Positions 1 to 9,206 of a stretch of DNA of 45,810 bases are shown here, piece by piece. Under the pieces are notes generated by a model. That model saw nothing but the letters and a program-made list of their open reading frames with translations. It had not been told where the DNA came from and did not search any database. The DNA is from Dehalococcoidia bacterium (lineage in GTDB: Bacteria; Chloroflexota; Dehalococcoidia; SZUA-161), in assembly GCA_014874385.1 (NCBI GenBank), contig JACWAE010000066.1, positions 1 to 45,810 on the forward strand, in the 5' to 3' direction. Position numbers and translations under genes: made by a program. Numbering within the stretch: the first letter of the stretch is position 1; each line of letters opens with the position of its first letter.

Positions 1-2
1 GG

Positions 3-1343
3 GGCAGGGGAGGGGCGGGGTTCCCCGCGGCGCATAAGTGGGAGGTCTGCCGCAGTTCACCTGGCAAGATCAAATACCTTATCTGTAATGCCGATGAGGG
101 AGATCCCGGCGCTTTCATGGACAGAGCTATCCTGGAAAGCGACCCGCACTCGGTCATAGAAGGCATGTTAATTGCTGCATATACGATAGGCGCACGACAC
201 GGCTATATCTACGTCCGGGCGGAATACCCTCTGGCAGTGCACAGAGTGGAAACAGCGCTTAGCCAGGCTGAGGGTCTAGGGCTGCTGGGTAAGAATATTC
301 TGGGCAGTAGCTTCAGCTTCGATATTAAACCGTTCCAGGGTTCAGGCGCTTTTGTCTGCGGGGAGGAGACAGCCCTCATTGCGTCACTGGAGGGCAAACC
401 CGGGCTCCCGCATCACCGTCCTCCCTTCCCCGCTGCCAGGGGCCTCAATGGTAAGCCGACCGTAATCAATAACGTTAAGACCCTGGCCTATGTGCCGCGC
501 ATAATCAGAAATGGAGCCGACTGGTTCTCAAGCATCGGCACTGAGAAAAGCAAAGGCACTGCTGTCTTTGCCCTGGCAGGCAAGGTGGTCAATACCGGAC
601 TGACGGAAGTCCCGATGGGAACCACGCTGAGGCAGATTATCTTCGATGTTGGCGGCGGGATACCCAAGAGCAGGCGCTTTAAGGCTGTGCAAATCGGAGG
701 ACCCTCAGGCGGCTGTCTGCCGGAGTCAGCGCTGGATATGCCTATAGACTTCGATTCCCTTAAGGAATTGGGAGCTATGATGGGCTCCGGCGGCATGGTG
801 GTACTGGATGAGGACGATTGCATGGTGGAGGTAGCACGCTACTTCCTGGAGTTCACCCAGAGGGAATCATGTGGGAAATGCACGATGTGCCGCCTGGGGA
901 CAAGGCAGATGCTGGCGATGCTGGAGGATTTCACCTGCGGACGGGGCCAGATGCAAGACCTGGACACGCTAATGGAGCTTGCGGAGGACGTTAAGGCAGG
1001 CTCCCTTTGTGGCCTGGGCAAGACTTCGCCCAACCCCGTATTGACCACGATGCGTTATTTCCGTGACGAGTACAAGGCGCATATTGAGGAAAAGCGCTGC
1101 CCGGCACTGATGTGCCATGACCTCATCGCCTATTACATCCTGCCTGAGAAATGCGAGCGCTCCTGCGACGCCTGCGTGGGCACCTGTACTGTAGAGGCTA
1201 TTTCCTCGGACAAGAAGCGGATCAAGGTCATTGACCAGGCAAAATGCGTGAAGTGCGGCACTTGCCTGACAGCCTGTCCTCCGCAATACAACGCTGTAAT
1301 CAAGCTGTCGCCTCCTGAGAAGGTGCCGGCTGCCAAAGATTAG
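3..1343 (+). CDS. NuoF/HydB-like NADH-binding flavoprotein, 5' partial
   Basis: FMN- and NAD-binding iron-sulfur subunit that passes electrons between NAD(P)H and an iron-sulfur chain in the cytoplasm. The frame is open to the left edge and already reads GRGGAGFP at position 3, so the N-terminus lies outside the window. The FMN-site motif [12 protein letters not shown] is near residue 29 of the visible part. The N3-type cluster motif SCGKCTMC (about 289) is followed by a downstream Cys (SLCGLGK). The C-terminus carries an added ferredoxin domain with [12 protein letters not shown] and [12 protein letters not shown], as in hydrogenase or formate-dehydrogenase diaphorase subunits (HydB, HndC) and unlike plain NuoF. 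The HoxU-like gene follows after 4 bases. The partner catalytic enzyme must lie upstream and cannot be identified here. Confidence 0.93.
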   Translation, partial: GRGGAGFPAAHKWEVCRSSPGKIKYLICNADEGDPGAFMDRAILESDPHSVIEGMLIAAYTIGARHGYIYVRAEYPLAVHRVETALSQAEGLGLLGKNILGSSFSFDIKPFQGSGAFVCGEETALIASLEGKPGLPHHRPPFPAARGLNGKPTVINNVKTLAYVPRIIRNGADWFSSIGTEKSKGTAVFALAGKVVNTGLTEVPMGTTLRQIIFDVGGGIPKSRRFKAVQIGGPSGGCLPESALDMPIDFDSLKELGAMMGSGGMVVLDEDDCMVEVARYFLEFTQRESCGKCTMCRLGTRQMLAMLEDFTCGRGQMQDLDTLMELAEDVKAGSLCGLGKTSPNPVLTTMRYFRDEYKAHIEEKRCPALMCHDLIAYYILPEKCERSCDACVGTCTVEAISSDKKRIKVIDQAKCVKCGTCLTACPPQYNAVIKLSPPEKVPAAKD

Positions 1344-1347
1344 GGCT

Positions 1348-2046
1348 ATGATGAAGACAGTATCGTTGACCATAGATGGAAAGACGATAAAGGCCCGTGA
1401 GGGTCAAAAGGTGCTCTGGGCCGCACTGGACAACGGTATTTACATACCGAACCTGTGCGCCATACGTAAGTCTTCCGACCCCTATGCCGGTTGTCGTCTC
1501 TGCTTTGTGGAGATAGCAGGGCGAAACGGCCCGGTCACTTCCTGCACAGAGCCTGTGGCCGAGGGCATGGTGGTCAACACACAGGGCCCCAGGGCCAAGC
1601 GGCTGGCTCGCACCGCTCTGGAACTGCTTCTGGCCAGCCATCCCGTGGACTGCGCTCACTGCGCCAAGAATCGTTCCTGCGAGCTCCAAAAGCTCTGCTC
1701 TCTCCTGGGCGTGAAATTAAATACCAAGCGGTTCAGGAAGCTGGTACACAACCTGCCCATAGACTCAAGCTGCCCCAACTTCACCTACGACCCCAACAAA
1801 TGCGTCCTGTGCAGCCGGTGCGTCTGGGTGTGTCGAGAGCGCTTCGGCGTGGGTGTGTTAGGCTTTGCCCATCGCGGCTTCGACAGAGTGGTCACCACCT
1901 TTGAAGACAAGCCTGTCGCCGAGTCGGGCTGTCACGTCTGCGACGAGTGTATTGAGGTTTGCCCAGTCGGGGCTTTAGTCTTCAAAGATGGCAAGAAGGG
2001 GAGCGCTGGCTGCGCCGAGAGAGAGTCGAAAACAGCTACAAGCTGA
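1348..2046 (+). CDS. HoxU/NuoG-N-like iron-sulfur protein
   Basis: Electron-transfer subunit of 232 residues, the length of HoxU and of the N-terminal part of NuoG without the molybdopterin-like domain. An N-terminal [2Fe-2S] domain has Cys residues in CAIRKSSDPYAGCRLC and a later TSC. It is followed by the His-Cys cluster motif HPVDCAHCAKNRSC and two [4Fe-4S] motifs, CVLCSRCVWVC and CHVCDECIEVCP. It probably relays electrons between the NuoF-like flavoprotein and an iron-sulfur or metal enzyme encoded upstream. The start is one of two consecutive ATGs just after the nuoF stop, so translation is probably coupled. Confidence 0.9.
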   Translation: MMKTVSLTIDGKTIKAREGQKVLWAALDNGIYIPNLCAIRKSSDPYAGCRLCFVEIAGRNGPVTSCTEPVAEGMVVNTQGPRAKRLARTALELLLASHPVDCAHCAKNRSCELQKLCSLLGVKLNTKRFRKLVHNLPIDSSCPNFTYDPNKCVLCSRCVWVCRERFGVGVLGFAHRGFDRVVTTFEDKPVAESGCHVCDECIEVCPVGALVFKDGKKGSAGCAERESKTATS

Positions 2047-2059
2047 ACTGGTAAGAGCG

Positions 2060-2269
2060 ATGCCCAAGAAAGTAGCCGCGGTAGATTATACAAAGTGCTG
2101 TCCCGAGAGATGTAATAGCGGGTTATGTGTAGCTGCGCAAGTTTGTGAACATGGAAGTCTAAAACAGGAAAACCCCTACGAAACCCCTGAGATTAACCCA
2201 TCGAAATGGTGTCACGGCTGCGCTAAGTGTGTGCAAGCTTGCCCGCTGAAGGCAATCAGTATGCTGTGA
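2060..2269 (+). CDS. small ferredoxin-like protein with an irregular first cluster
   Basis: 69-residue protein. The frame is open further upstream, but that stretch overlaps the 3' end of the HoxU-like gene and looks non-homologous, so the ATG at 2060 is preferred. The C-terminal half has a classical [4Fe-4S] motif, CHGCAKCVQACP. The N-terminal half has Cys residues in an irregular pattern (KCCPERCNSGLC, then a later C), recalling the odd first motif of the ABCE1/RLI ferredoxin domain more than a bacterial 2[4Fe-4S] ferredoxin. It is probably an electron carrier for the preceding diaphorase-type subunits. Function is inferred from context and motif only. Confidence 0.75.
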   Translation: MPKKVAAVDYTKCCPERCNSGLCVAAQVCEHGSLKQENPYETPEINPSKWCHGCAKCVQACPLKAISML

Positions 2270-2291
2270 GTATCGAAGTGGAGACACTTTA

Positions 2292-2558
2292 GTGGTTGAG
2301 GAAGATAAAGCTCACGAAGAGCTACTGGACAAAGAAGCAAAGGTCAGGGAAAAAGTAGACGAACGCGGGGGAAAATGGCGAAAAGTCTACTTTGGAGGTG
2401 GGCCTCATTTCAGAAACTGGCTTGAGCAGACCATAGAGCTATGCGGCAAAGAGAATGTCCAGATAGAAGAGGTGGACTCGAAGGGGTTTCAGTGCTTCGA
2501 AGAGGCAGGGGAGAAGATGTACCGCATCTGGGTAAAAGAGACAAAACCGCAGGCGTAG
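2292..2558 (+). CDS. hypothetical protein, 88 aa
   Basis: Not recognised. A charged soluble protein with a Lys/Glu-rich N-terminal helix, a central segment with GGGPHFRNWLEQ, and two Cys residues. No signal peptide or membrane segment. It starts at GTG with a GGAG-like site about 8 bases upstream, 22 bases after the ferredoxin gene, so it is probably the last gene of the redox operon. The next gene is convergent. Confidence 0.6.
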   Translation: MVEEDKAHEELLDKEAKVREKVDERGGKWRKVYFGGGPHFRNWLEQTIELCGKENVQIEEVDSKGFQCFEEAGEKMYRIWVKETKPQA

Positions 2559-2619
2559 TTTACATAACACCATAAGCTGAGGAATGATTTAATAGTGACC
2601 AACCCGGTTACCAGATTGC

Positions 2620-4581
2620 TTAAGCGCCTTTGTCAGGATCAGATATCTTGCGCAAGCTTTCGTAAGCCCTTTTAACGTCCTCCACAGACGTTTCATCCTC
2701 TATCGTAGTGAGGTCACCCAGGCTTTTACCCTGGGCTACTGCTTTGATGACGCGGCGCATGATCTTGCCGCTCCTTGTCTTGGGCAGTGAATCCACGAAA
2801 TAGACTTCATCGGGTGTGGCGATAGGCCCGATTACGCGTCTGAGGTGTTCTGCAATCTTCTTTCTCAAATCAGGTGAAGGTGAAACATCTTTCTTCAGGG
2901 TAACGAAGAGGACAATTGCTTCTCCTTTCAAAGGGTCTGGTTTGCTCGCTACCGCCGCCTCAGCTACAGCAGGATGAGATATGGCAGCGGACTCGAGTTC
3001 CGCCGTCCCAATACGGTGTCCTGCCACTTTAAGAACCTCATCTGCCCTGCCCAGGAGCCAGAAGTAACCATCTTCATCACGCATGGCGAAGTCGCCTGTA
3101 TAGTAGGAACCGGGAAAGCGTGACCAGTAAGCCTCTTTATAGCGCTGCGGGTTGCCGTAGACGTCGAGAAGCAAACCGGGCCAGGGTTTTCGAATTATAA
3201 GGTACCCGGTTTGACCAGCAGCGGTCTCTTTGCCATCGGAATCGACCACAGCGGCATCTATTCCAGGGAGAGGGAAAGTTGCCGAGCCTGGTTTCAACGG
3301 TATGGGCTCGATACCGGGTGTAGGTGAGATCATAATACCTCCGGTCTCCGTCTGCCACCAGGTATCAACGATAGGGCATCTCTCTCTGCCTATATATTTA
3401 TAATACCACTGCCAGGCTTCCGGATTTATAGGCTCACCGACGCTGCCCAGAAGTTCCAGGCTGGAGAGGTCATGCTTTTGAGGCCCTTCCGGTCCATAGC
3501 GCATAAACAGCCGCACCGCTGTGGGTGACGTGTAAAAAATGCTTACGCCGTATTTTTCCACTATATCCCACCATCTGTCTACCGTGGGGTAATCGGGAGC
3601 ACCTTCATACAACACGATGGCTGCGCCGTGTGACAGGGGGGCATATACAATAGAGCTGTGTCCGGTTACCCAGCCCACATCGGCAGTGCACCAGTAGACC
3701 GACTCCTCCTTTATATCGAAGACCCACTCATAGGCAGAGTGGTTGAATACCAGGTAGCCACCTGTACTATGTACTACACCCTTGGGCTTACCGGTAGTCC
3801 CTGAGGTGTAGAGTATATACAATGGATGAGTGGATTCCAGGGGCTCAGGCTTGATTAACACCTCCGCCTCATCGAGCAGTGAGGAAAGCCAGACGTCCCT
3901 CCCCTCGGTCATAGGCACTTGGTGCCCCGTTCTTTTAACGACCAAAATCTTTTCCACTGTGCTGCATTGTTTAGCTGCCTCGTCCGCAATCTCCTTGAGA
4001 GGCACTATCTTGCCGCGGCGGTATCCTCCGTCTGACGTGATAATTACCTTGGCCTTTGTATCCTCAATCCTGTCGCACATAGCTTGTGCTCCGAACCCGG
4101 AGAAGATCACCGTGTGCACAGCGCCGATTCGGGCACAGGCCAGCATGAAAACAGGCAGCTCAGGGATCATGGGTAGATAGAGAGCGATTCTGTCCCCCTT
4201 CTTGACCCCGATCTGCTGCAATGCCGAGGCATAGCGGTTGACGTCGCGGAAAAGGGTGGAATAGCTCAATACCCTGGTCTCACCGTTCTCACCCTCCCAG
4301 TATATCGCTACCTTGCTCCTGCGCCATGTTTTCACATGACGGTCAACGCACTGGTAGCAAGCATTGAGCTTTCCCCCGACGAACCACCGTGCATATGGTG
4401 GGTTCCAATCGAGGACACGGTCCCAGGTCTTATACCAGTCAAGTTTGCGTGCCTGCTCAGCCCAAAAGCCATTGGGGTCTTCCAGAGAGCGCCGATGCAT
4501 CTCGGCATACCGCTTGAATGGCCACATCCGCAGACCTGTAGGTAGAGAGCTTGCACCATCCGATTCATGGCTATTAGTCAT
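2620..4581 (-). CDS. acsA: acetyl-CoA synthetase (AMP-forming)
   Basis: Activates acetate to acetyl-CoA through acetyl-AMP in the cytoplasm. 653 residues, the usual length. ANL-superfamily motifs are present: the ATP-binding loop YTSGTTGKPKGVVHST, the adenylate motif DTWWQTETGG, the hinge-region GRADEVLKVAGHRIGTAELE, and the C-terminal PKTRSGKIMRR whose last-but-two Lys is the catalytic and acetylation-regulated lysine. The ATG at 4581 is set by a strong site (AAGGAGGAGG, 3 bases before ATG). It stands alone between a convergent operon and a 244-base gap. It could serve acetate assimilation or, with bifurcating redox enzymes, acetyl-CoA turnover. Confidence 0.97.
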   Translation of the reverse strand: MTNSHESDGASSLPTGLRMWPFKRYAEMHRRSLEDPNGFWAEQARKLDWYKTWDRVLDWNPPYARWFVGGKLNACYQCVDRHVKTWRRSKVAIYWEGENGETRVLSYSTLFRDVNRYASALQQIGVKKGDRIALYLPMIPELPVFMLACARIGAVHTVIFSGFGAQAMCDRIEDTKAKVIITSDGGYRRGKIVPLKEIADEAAKQCSTVEKILVVKRTGHQVPMTEGRDVWLSSLLDEAEVLIKPEPLESTHPLYILYTSGTTGKPKGVVHSTGGYLVFNHSAYEWVFDIKEESVYWCTADVGWVTGHSSIVYAPLSHGAAIVLYEGAPDYPTVDRWWDIVEKYGVSIFYTSPTAVRLFMRYGPEGPQKHDLSSLELLGSVGEPINPEAWQWYYKYIGRERCPIVDTWWQTETGGIMISPTPGIEPIPLKPGSATFPLPGIDAAVVDSDGKETAAGQTGYLIIRKPWPGLLLDVYGNPQRYKEAYWSRFPGSYYTGDFAMRDEDGYFWLLGRADEVLKVAGHRIGTAELESAAISHPAVAEAAVASKPDPLKGEAIVLFVTLKKDVSPSPDLRKKIAEHLRRVIGPIATPDEVYFVDSLPKTRSGKIMRRVIKAVAQGKSLGDLTTIEDETSVEDVKRAYESLRKISDPDKGA

Positions 4582-4825
4582 TTACCTCCTCCTTAATACA
4601 GAAGGCTCTCTAAACCTCCTGCCATCCCTCGGATTATAGACAACCTTAATAGAGAATACACCAGCATATAACAAAACGCTATAGCATTTTCTAAAATTTT
4701 TGTAACGAATTTTTGGAAGTCCCGCAGCAGTTCGGATGAGGCTAATGTCTACACATACAATGGCTGGAAGCTACGATAAGTATCTTGACTCAAACCAAAA
4801 GCCTAAGGTCTCGAATGACATTCAC
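4582..4825. other. intergenic gap upstream of acsA
   Basis: 244 bases with no gene I can support. On the minus strand it holds a TATAAT (4638-4633) about 50 bases before the acsA start, with no convincing -35 element. The A/T-rich centre (about 4670-4710) contains runs of A and T but no clear terminator stem for the PAC2 operon, which ends at 4826 and reads toward acsA. Confidence 0.4.
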
Positions 4826-5659
4826 TCAATCTATTCTTCTGAGGTATTCCTCTATCTCTTTGGCTAATTTCTCGCTGTCCTCTTGACTCAGGGCTACGTT
4901 GCTCTCCAGATTCCGAATATAACCATCGACTTCGGGGAAACTGAATCTTATCTGGGCCAGCTTTTCATTTTGCCGTGCCACTGCCTCATCAAGGTCTCTC
5001 AAATCGATTCCCCAATTTAGTTTTTTGTCGAAAAAGTCAACAACTTTTTTGCAGGCTGCTGCATCTTCAGTCGCTATCAGGTAGAAGGGTACCGGCACCC
5101 AGAGGCTTGCTGCTGAAATACCTCTATTCTTGGCAACCCACAGCAGAAAAGAGCTCAGGGTCGGTCTTTGTCCGGGCGGAGTCTCATACTCCATGCCTCC
5201 AGCTAGGTCGTATTGACCCAACGTTTTTTTCATTGTCGGCAAGTTGGATACTGGCAATAACTCCCGGGGAGCAGTGTGAGCACTCAGAGAAACCATACCA
5301 CCAATGGCGTAAAGCTCCTTCACGTGGCAGTAGTGTTCAGCCACATCTAAGACTGAGTTCAGGAATTTATGCCACTCAACTCTGGGGGCATTGCTTTTGA
5401 AAATTACCAGATTCTTTTCATAGGAACTATAGAATTTGCTTTCAGGAAATTGCGCTATATCATTTTCCACCGGGACTCCGCCTAGCGGGAAGAAATCCAG
5501 AGGTTCGATTTCGCCAAACTCCTCTGTGTTCAGTTTTACATTCAAGTAATCAATGACCTTTGCCCCCAGGTTGGCAACATCTTCCCTCCATCCTACTATC
5601 AAAGAAGCATCCTGTAACTCCCTTTTACCGTATATTTTGAAGGCTTGCATTTGGTCCAA
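4826..5659 (-). CDS. PAC2 family protein (second of tandem pair)
   Basis: 277 residues, related to its upstream neighbour. The PAC2 fold is typical of proteasome assembly chaperones and of bacterial and archaeal proteins of unknown role. The N-terminal half matches the family pattern: GWREDVANLGAKVIDYL, then ELGEIEPLDFFP-like EFGEIEPLDFFP. A charged, predicted helical C-terminus follows. It starts at TTG directly after the preceding stop, with AGGAAG 5 bases before the TTG; an in-frame ATG at 5650 is the alternative. The GIG nucleotide-loop-like motif of the upstream copy is replaced here by DVANLG, so the two copies have diverged. Substrate and partner are unknown. Confidence 0.82.
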   Translation of the reverse strand: MDQMQAFKIYGKRELQDASLIVGWREDVANLGAKVIDYLNVKLNTEEFGEIEPLDFFPLGGVPVENDIAQFPESKFYSSYEKNLVIFKSNAPRVEWHKFLNSVLDVAEHYCHVKELYAIGGMVSLSAHTAPRELLPVSNLPTMKKTLGQYDLAGGMEYETPPGQRPTLSSFLLWVAKNRGISAASLWVPVPFYLIATEDAAACKKVVDFFDKKLNWGIDLRDLDEAVARQNEKLAQIRFSFPEVDGYIRNLESNVALSQEDSEKLAKEIEEYLRRID

Positions 5660-6571
5660 CTAATCTTCCTTAGGTTCTTTCTTAAAGAATTTGTCTATAT
5701 CCTCGAGTATCCGCTTTTTATCCTCTTCAGTTATTGAAGTTGGCTCGGTTGGCTGGGCATAGCTAACGTATTTCAATTTATCTAGCTGTTCCTTTATCTC
5801 AGGAGGGAACTTTTCATACAATTGTTCGATTTGACTGTCGCTTTGTTCGATAAATCCAGCGATTCTATCCATGTCAATTTCGATACCTAAAACGGCAGTC
5901 AATACCTCCAACACGGATTTCGAAGCCTTGGGATAGGGTAAGGGGAGTCCCTGGAGGTAAACAGGGATCTCACCCATTACGCAGATAGCCTCAATGCCCC
6001 GTTTCCGGGCGACTCCTAGTAAAAGTCCGTTTAAACCAGTGATATTGCCCTGTCCCCCCCTTCCTTCGATTTCCGACATTAGTATTGTATTTTCATAAGT
6101 TTTTACTTCACTGATTAAACCTTTGGTATTAGGCACTGCCCAGACCTTCGGCCTGGTGGTATGGTGGATAGGAGCAACTGCCGCGCCGGAGGTGTACACT
6201 CTCTGACAACTGAACTTCTGAGCGACGTCCAGGACGAGATTGGCCATTTGGTAGGCTTTTCTTCCCTCAGCATAGGTCCTTCCCCCATCAGCAGGTTGCT
6301 CTTCTCCTATAAAGAACAGCATATCCTTTTCCCCGGTTCTCTTGAAATAGAACTTGCTGGAGGGGAACTCCAAGTCTTTCAATTCGCCATTTCTAATCAG
6401 GACCTTCTTGGGGTAGAAGAAATCCCAGGGCTCTATCTCACCAAGCTCCTCTGCTTCCAGCATATTCCTCAGAGTATCGACTGCTATTATCCCGATATTC
6501 CCTATGCCGGGCCAACTAGCTACCATAATCGGGTTTTCAAGCCCGGGTTCTTTATAAAGTCTGACTCCCAT
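5660..6571 (-). CDS. PAC2 family protein (first of tandem pair)
   Basis: 303 residues with a good PAC2 N-terminus: MVASWPGIGNIGIIAVDTL, then AEELGEIEPWDFFYPK. The middle part (GAAVAPIHHT, GLNGLLLGVARKRGI, EIPVYL) fits the purine-phosphorylase-like fold of PAC2 proteins. The C-terminal ~60 residues are charged and helical. It sits 41 bases downstream of the radical SAM gene and abuts the second PAC2 gene, which suggests a co-expressed, possibly hetero-oligomeric pair in the ffh operon. No biochemical role is known to me for the bacterial family. Confidence 0.85.
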   Translation of the reverse strand: MGVRLYKEPGLENPIMVASWPGIGNIGIIAVDTLRNMLEAEELGEIEPWDFFYPKKVLIRNGELKDLEFPSSKFYFKRTGEKDMLFFIGEEQPADGGRTYAEGRKAYQMANLVLDVAQKFSCQRVYTSGAAVAPIHHTTRPKVWAVPNTKGLISEVKTYENTILMSEIEGRGGQGNITGLNGLLLGVARKRGIEAICVMGEIPVYLQGLPLPYPKASKSVLEVLTAVLGIEIDMDRIAGFIEQSDSQIEQLYEKFPPEIKEQLDKLKYVSYAQPTEPTSITEEDKKRILEDIDKFFKKEPKED

Positions 6572-6612
6572 TGTCTCCTATTCCTCCAGAGCCTACCCTA
6601 TGCTCCTCACCT

Positions 6613-7746
6613 TTACAATGCCATCCCGATTATATCCTTAACGTGGATGTGGACTGACTCATCTATTTTCAAGCCTTCTTCAATAAGCTCTAAGACTCTA
6701 TTCTTCTCTTCAGGAAATTTGTACCCCTCGTAATCTTGCTTGAACAGGGTGTAACGTCTGCTCCGGTCTCTATACCAGGAGTTCAAAAAGTGGTCGAAGC
6801 ATAGCCTGCTGGTCACATTAAGATTATCTACCAGTATTTTTATCTCCTGCAGGCGCTCGTGAGGCGACGAGAGCTTGAACTCCCCTTTTGAGTAGTCCTC
6901 ATATAGCGGCATACCCGGACCGGGAACAAAAGGTCTCAGCCTGATAAAATCCGGGTCGATTTCGTTTAAAACCCTGGCGGTGTTGAGGGCGTGTTGCTGC
7001 GACCTGGCCCTTCCTCCCAAATCAGGCATGACATACTCAGAAAGCTCGAAACCTGCCTCTTTTGCTTTCTTACCCGCTTCGATTTGTTCAGCGGAGGTCA
7101 CGCCCTTGTCTACATACTTCAGAAGGTCGTCATCTCCCGTCTCCAGCCCGACATGGAGCCTGGAGAGTCCTGCCTTTCGCAGTTCTTTCAACTCTTCAAG
7201 TGTTTTCTTGGCCAGCGTTTTTGCTCTGGCATACGAGGTAACACGCTCTATGTTTGGGAATGTCTCCTTCAAGTACTTTAAGACCTCCAAGAGTTCAGCG
7301 CTGGGCATGATCAAGGTATTGGCATCCTGAAGGAAAACTGTCCTCGCTCCAAAGTAAAGCCAGTTATAGACCAGGATAAACGATTGGTTGGCATTTAAAC
7401 TAGGGTCGGTTCGGATTAGAGCAGTCCCCACATCTGCGTTCACCGTTCCGTCGTATCCAAGTTTCCACGAAGCCCCTTTTATGGCCTCGGCGATTTCGCG
7501 TACAGTGTCTATGTCTTTCTTTATATCTTCTACGGTTCGCAGTTGAAACTTCTCTCGATTGTAAATCAAGCCATAGCAGAACTTGCACCTGCTCCAGGGG
7601 CAATTACGTGTCGCCCTTAGCAGCAAGGAATGGCTCCCACCTTCGCTGGGAGGCCTGATGGGGCCGACCTCGAAGGCTAATCTACTTAGCCTTTCAATAT
7701 CGAGCCCTGAGAGCTTGGGAGTATTCCCCAGTGCGTCGTGTACCAT
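6613..7746 (-). CDS. radical SAM protein (CX4CX2C type)
   Basis: 377-residue radical SAM enzyme. The cluster motif near residue 49 is CPWSRCKFC, with four rather than three residues between the first two Cys. The SAM-binding and barrel features follow (LHVGLETGDDDLLKYVDKG, then YVMPDLGG). The C-terminal part, with GPGMPLYEDY and HERLQEIKILVDNL, resembles Elp3/oxygen-independent-coproporphyrinogen-oxidase-like COG1032 proteins. No B12-binding domain precedes the barrel. It lies 7 bases downstream of ffh and 41 bases before the first PAC2 gene. Substrate unknown. Confidence 0.85.
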   Translation of the reverse strand: MVHDALGNTPKLSGLDIERLSRLAFEVGPIRPPSEGGSHSLLLRATRNCPWSRCKFCYGLIYNREKFQLRTVEDIKKDIDTVREIAEAIKGASWKLGYDGTVNADVGTALIRTDPSLNANQSFILVYNWLYFGARTVFLQDANTLIMPSAELLEVLKYLKETFPNIERVTSYARAKTLAKKTLEELKELRKAGLSRLHVGLETGDDDLLKYVDKGVTSAEQIEAGKKAKEAGFELSEYVMPDLGGRARSQQHALNTARVLNEIDPDFIRLRPFVPGPGMPLYEDYSKGEFKLSSPHERLQEIKILVDNLNVTSRLCFDHFLNSWYRDRSRRYTLFKQDYEGYKFPEEKNRVLELIEEGLKIDESVHIHVKDIIGMAL

Positions 7747-7753
7747 TTGAATA

Positions 7754-9070
7754 TCACCTACCTAAGAGAAAACGAGGCTTCTGTCCCTTGCCTAGCTGCT
7801 TCATCAATTTCTGCATCTGGCGGTGCTGGTTGAGCAGCTGATTGACATCTTGAGGCGTAGTGCCGCTTCCGCGGGCTATGCGACGCCGCCTGCTGCCATC
7901 GATGATGCTGGGATTGTGCCGTTCTTCAGGGGTCATTGACAGGATTATGGCTTCGATCTTCTTGGGCTGTTTTTCGTCCAACCCTGCAGGCAGTTTCCGC
8001 GCAAGGCCTGAGAAGCCAGGAATAAGCTCCATTATCTGAGCCAGAGGCCCCATCTTCTTGAGCTGCCGGAGTTGCTCCAGGAAGTCTTGAAGGTCAAAGC
8101 TGCCATGGCGAACTTTGTGCTCGAGTTCCTGTGCCTTCTGCTTATCGGATGCTGACTCCGCCTTTTCTATAAGGCTGAGCAAATCGCCCATCCCTAGTAT
8201 CCGGGATGCCATTCGGTCAGGATAGAAAGGTTCCAGGGCATCTGTCTTTTCGCCGATTCCAATGAACTTGATAGGAACACCGGCAACTGAAGTAATGGAA
8301 AGAGCTGCTCCACCTCTGGCATCGCCGTCCATTTTGCTCAAGATGACACCGGTCAGGCCCACGGTCTTATTAAACTCTTCAGCTATCCTCACAGCCTCTT
8401 GCCCGGTCATGGCGTCGGCTACGAGCAGCACCTCTGTGGGATGAAGATTCTTGTTGAGTTCAGCAAGCTCCTTCATCAGCTCTTCGTCAATATGAAGCCG
8501 ACCCGCCGTATCAACGATCAATGTGCTGGCTGCTATCTCTTTAGCTCGCTTCATGGCGTTGGTACAGATGTCTACCACAGAACCGCCATCACTATAGACC
8601 GGGATATCCAGTTGTTTACCCAGTATGGCAAGCTGTGCTACAGCAGCAGGACGATAGGTGTCAGCAGCGACCATTAACGGTCGCTGTCCGTTTCTTCTCA
8701 GGTGCAGAGCTAACTTGGCGGCAGTAGTGGTTTTGCCTGCACCCTGAAGCCCAACCAGTAAAATCACGGTAGGTGGTTGGCTGGCATGTTTCAGCTTCTG
8801 TTGTCCACCACCAAGAGTGGTGATCAATTCCTCGTCAACAATCTTGAGAACTTGCTGCCCAGGTGTTAGACTCTCCAATACCTCTTTCCCCACCACCCGC
8901 TCCCTTATCCTGGACACAAAATCCTTGACCACCTTGAAGTTGACATCAGCCTCAAGGAGCGCCAGCCTCACCTCACGCAGGGCCTCATCAACATCCTTTT
9001 CGGTTAATTTACCTTTGCCGGCGAGCCTCTTGAACACAGCCCCCAGCTTGTCAGACAATGTCTCAAACAT
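7754..9070 (-). CDS. ffh: signal recognition particle GTPase Ffh
   Basis: SRP54-type GTPase of 438 residues that targets nascent membrane proteins with SRP RNA and FtsY. NG domain: helical bundle starting FETLSDKLGAVFKRLAGKGK, P-loop GLQGAGKTTTAAKLA, DTYRPAA, DTAGRLH, and SKMDGDARGGAAL. The Met-rich M domain carries the RNA-binding RRRRIARGSGTT. The frame stays open to 9409, but the family N-terminus is at the ATG at 9070, which has GAGGG about 6 bases upstream. The longer form would overlap the divergent lipoprotein gene. It leads an operon with the radical SAM and PAC2 genes. Confidence 0.97.
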   Translation of the reverse strand: MFETLSDKLGAVFKRLAGKGKLTEKDVDEALREVRLALLEADVNFKVVKDFVSRIRERVVGKEVLESLTPGQQVLKIVDEELITTLGGGQQKLKHASQPPTVILLVGLQGAGKTTTAAKLALHLRRNGQRPLMVAADTYRPAAVAQLAILGKQLDIPVYSDGGSVVDICTNAMKRAKEIAASTLIVDTAGRLHIDEELMKELAELNKNLHPTEVLLVADAMTGQEAVRIAEEFNKTVGLTGVILSKMDGDARGGAALSITSVAGVPIKFIGIGEKTDALEPFYPDRMASRILGMGDLLSLIEKAESASDKQKAQELEHKVRHGSFDLQDFLEQLRQLKKMGPLAQIMELIPGFSGLARKLPAGLDEKQPKKIEAIILSMTPEERHNPSIIDGSRRRRIARGSGTTPQDVNQLLNQHRQMQKLMKQLGKGQKPRFLLGR

Positions 9071-9086
9071 CTGTACCCTCAAGCCT

Positions 9087-9115
9087 ATTCTAGCCAGGGT
9101 ATTACCATCGGTCAA
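9087..9115 (-). promoter_or_regulatory. putative sigma70-type promoter of ffh
   Basis: On the minus strand TTGACC (9115-9110), a 17-base spacer, then TAGAAT (9092-9087). Transcription would begin about 10 bases before the ffh ATG, giving a very short leader that includes the GAGGG site. Confidence 0.5.
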
Positions 9116-9136
9116 GTTAATAGTACGTTCGTCTCC

Positions 9137-9166
9137 TTGACAAACGAGAAAAGTAGATGATACACT
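9137..9166 (+). promoter_or_regulatory. putative promoter of the lipoprotein gene
   Basis: Perfect TTGACA at 9137-9142 and, 18 bases on, TACACT at 9161-9166 (an overlapping GATACA is the alternative). It reads toward the lipoprotein gene 40 bases away and is divergent from the ffh promoter. Confidence 0.5.
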
Positions 9167-9206
9167 TCTGATAACTGCTAATTTACAGTGAAAGAGGAAC
9201 GAAATA

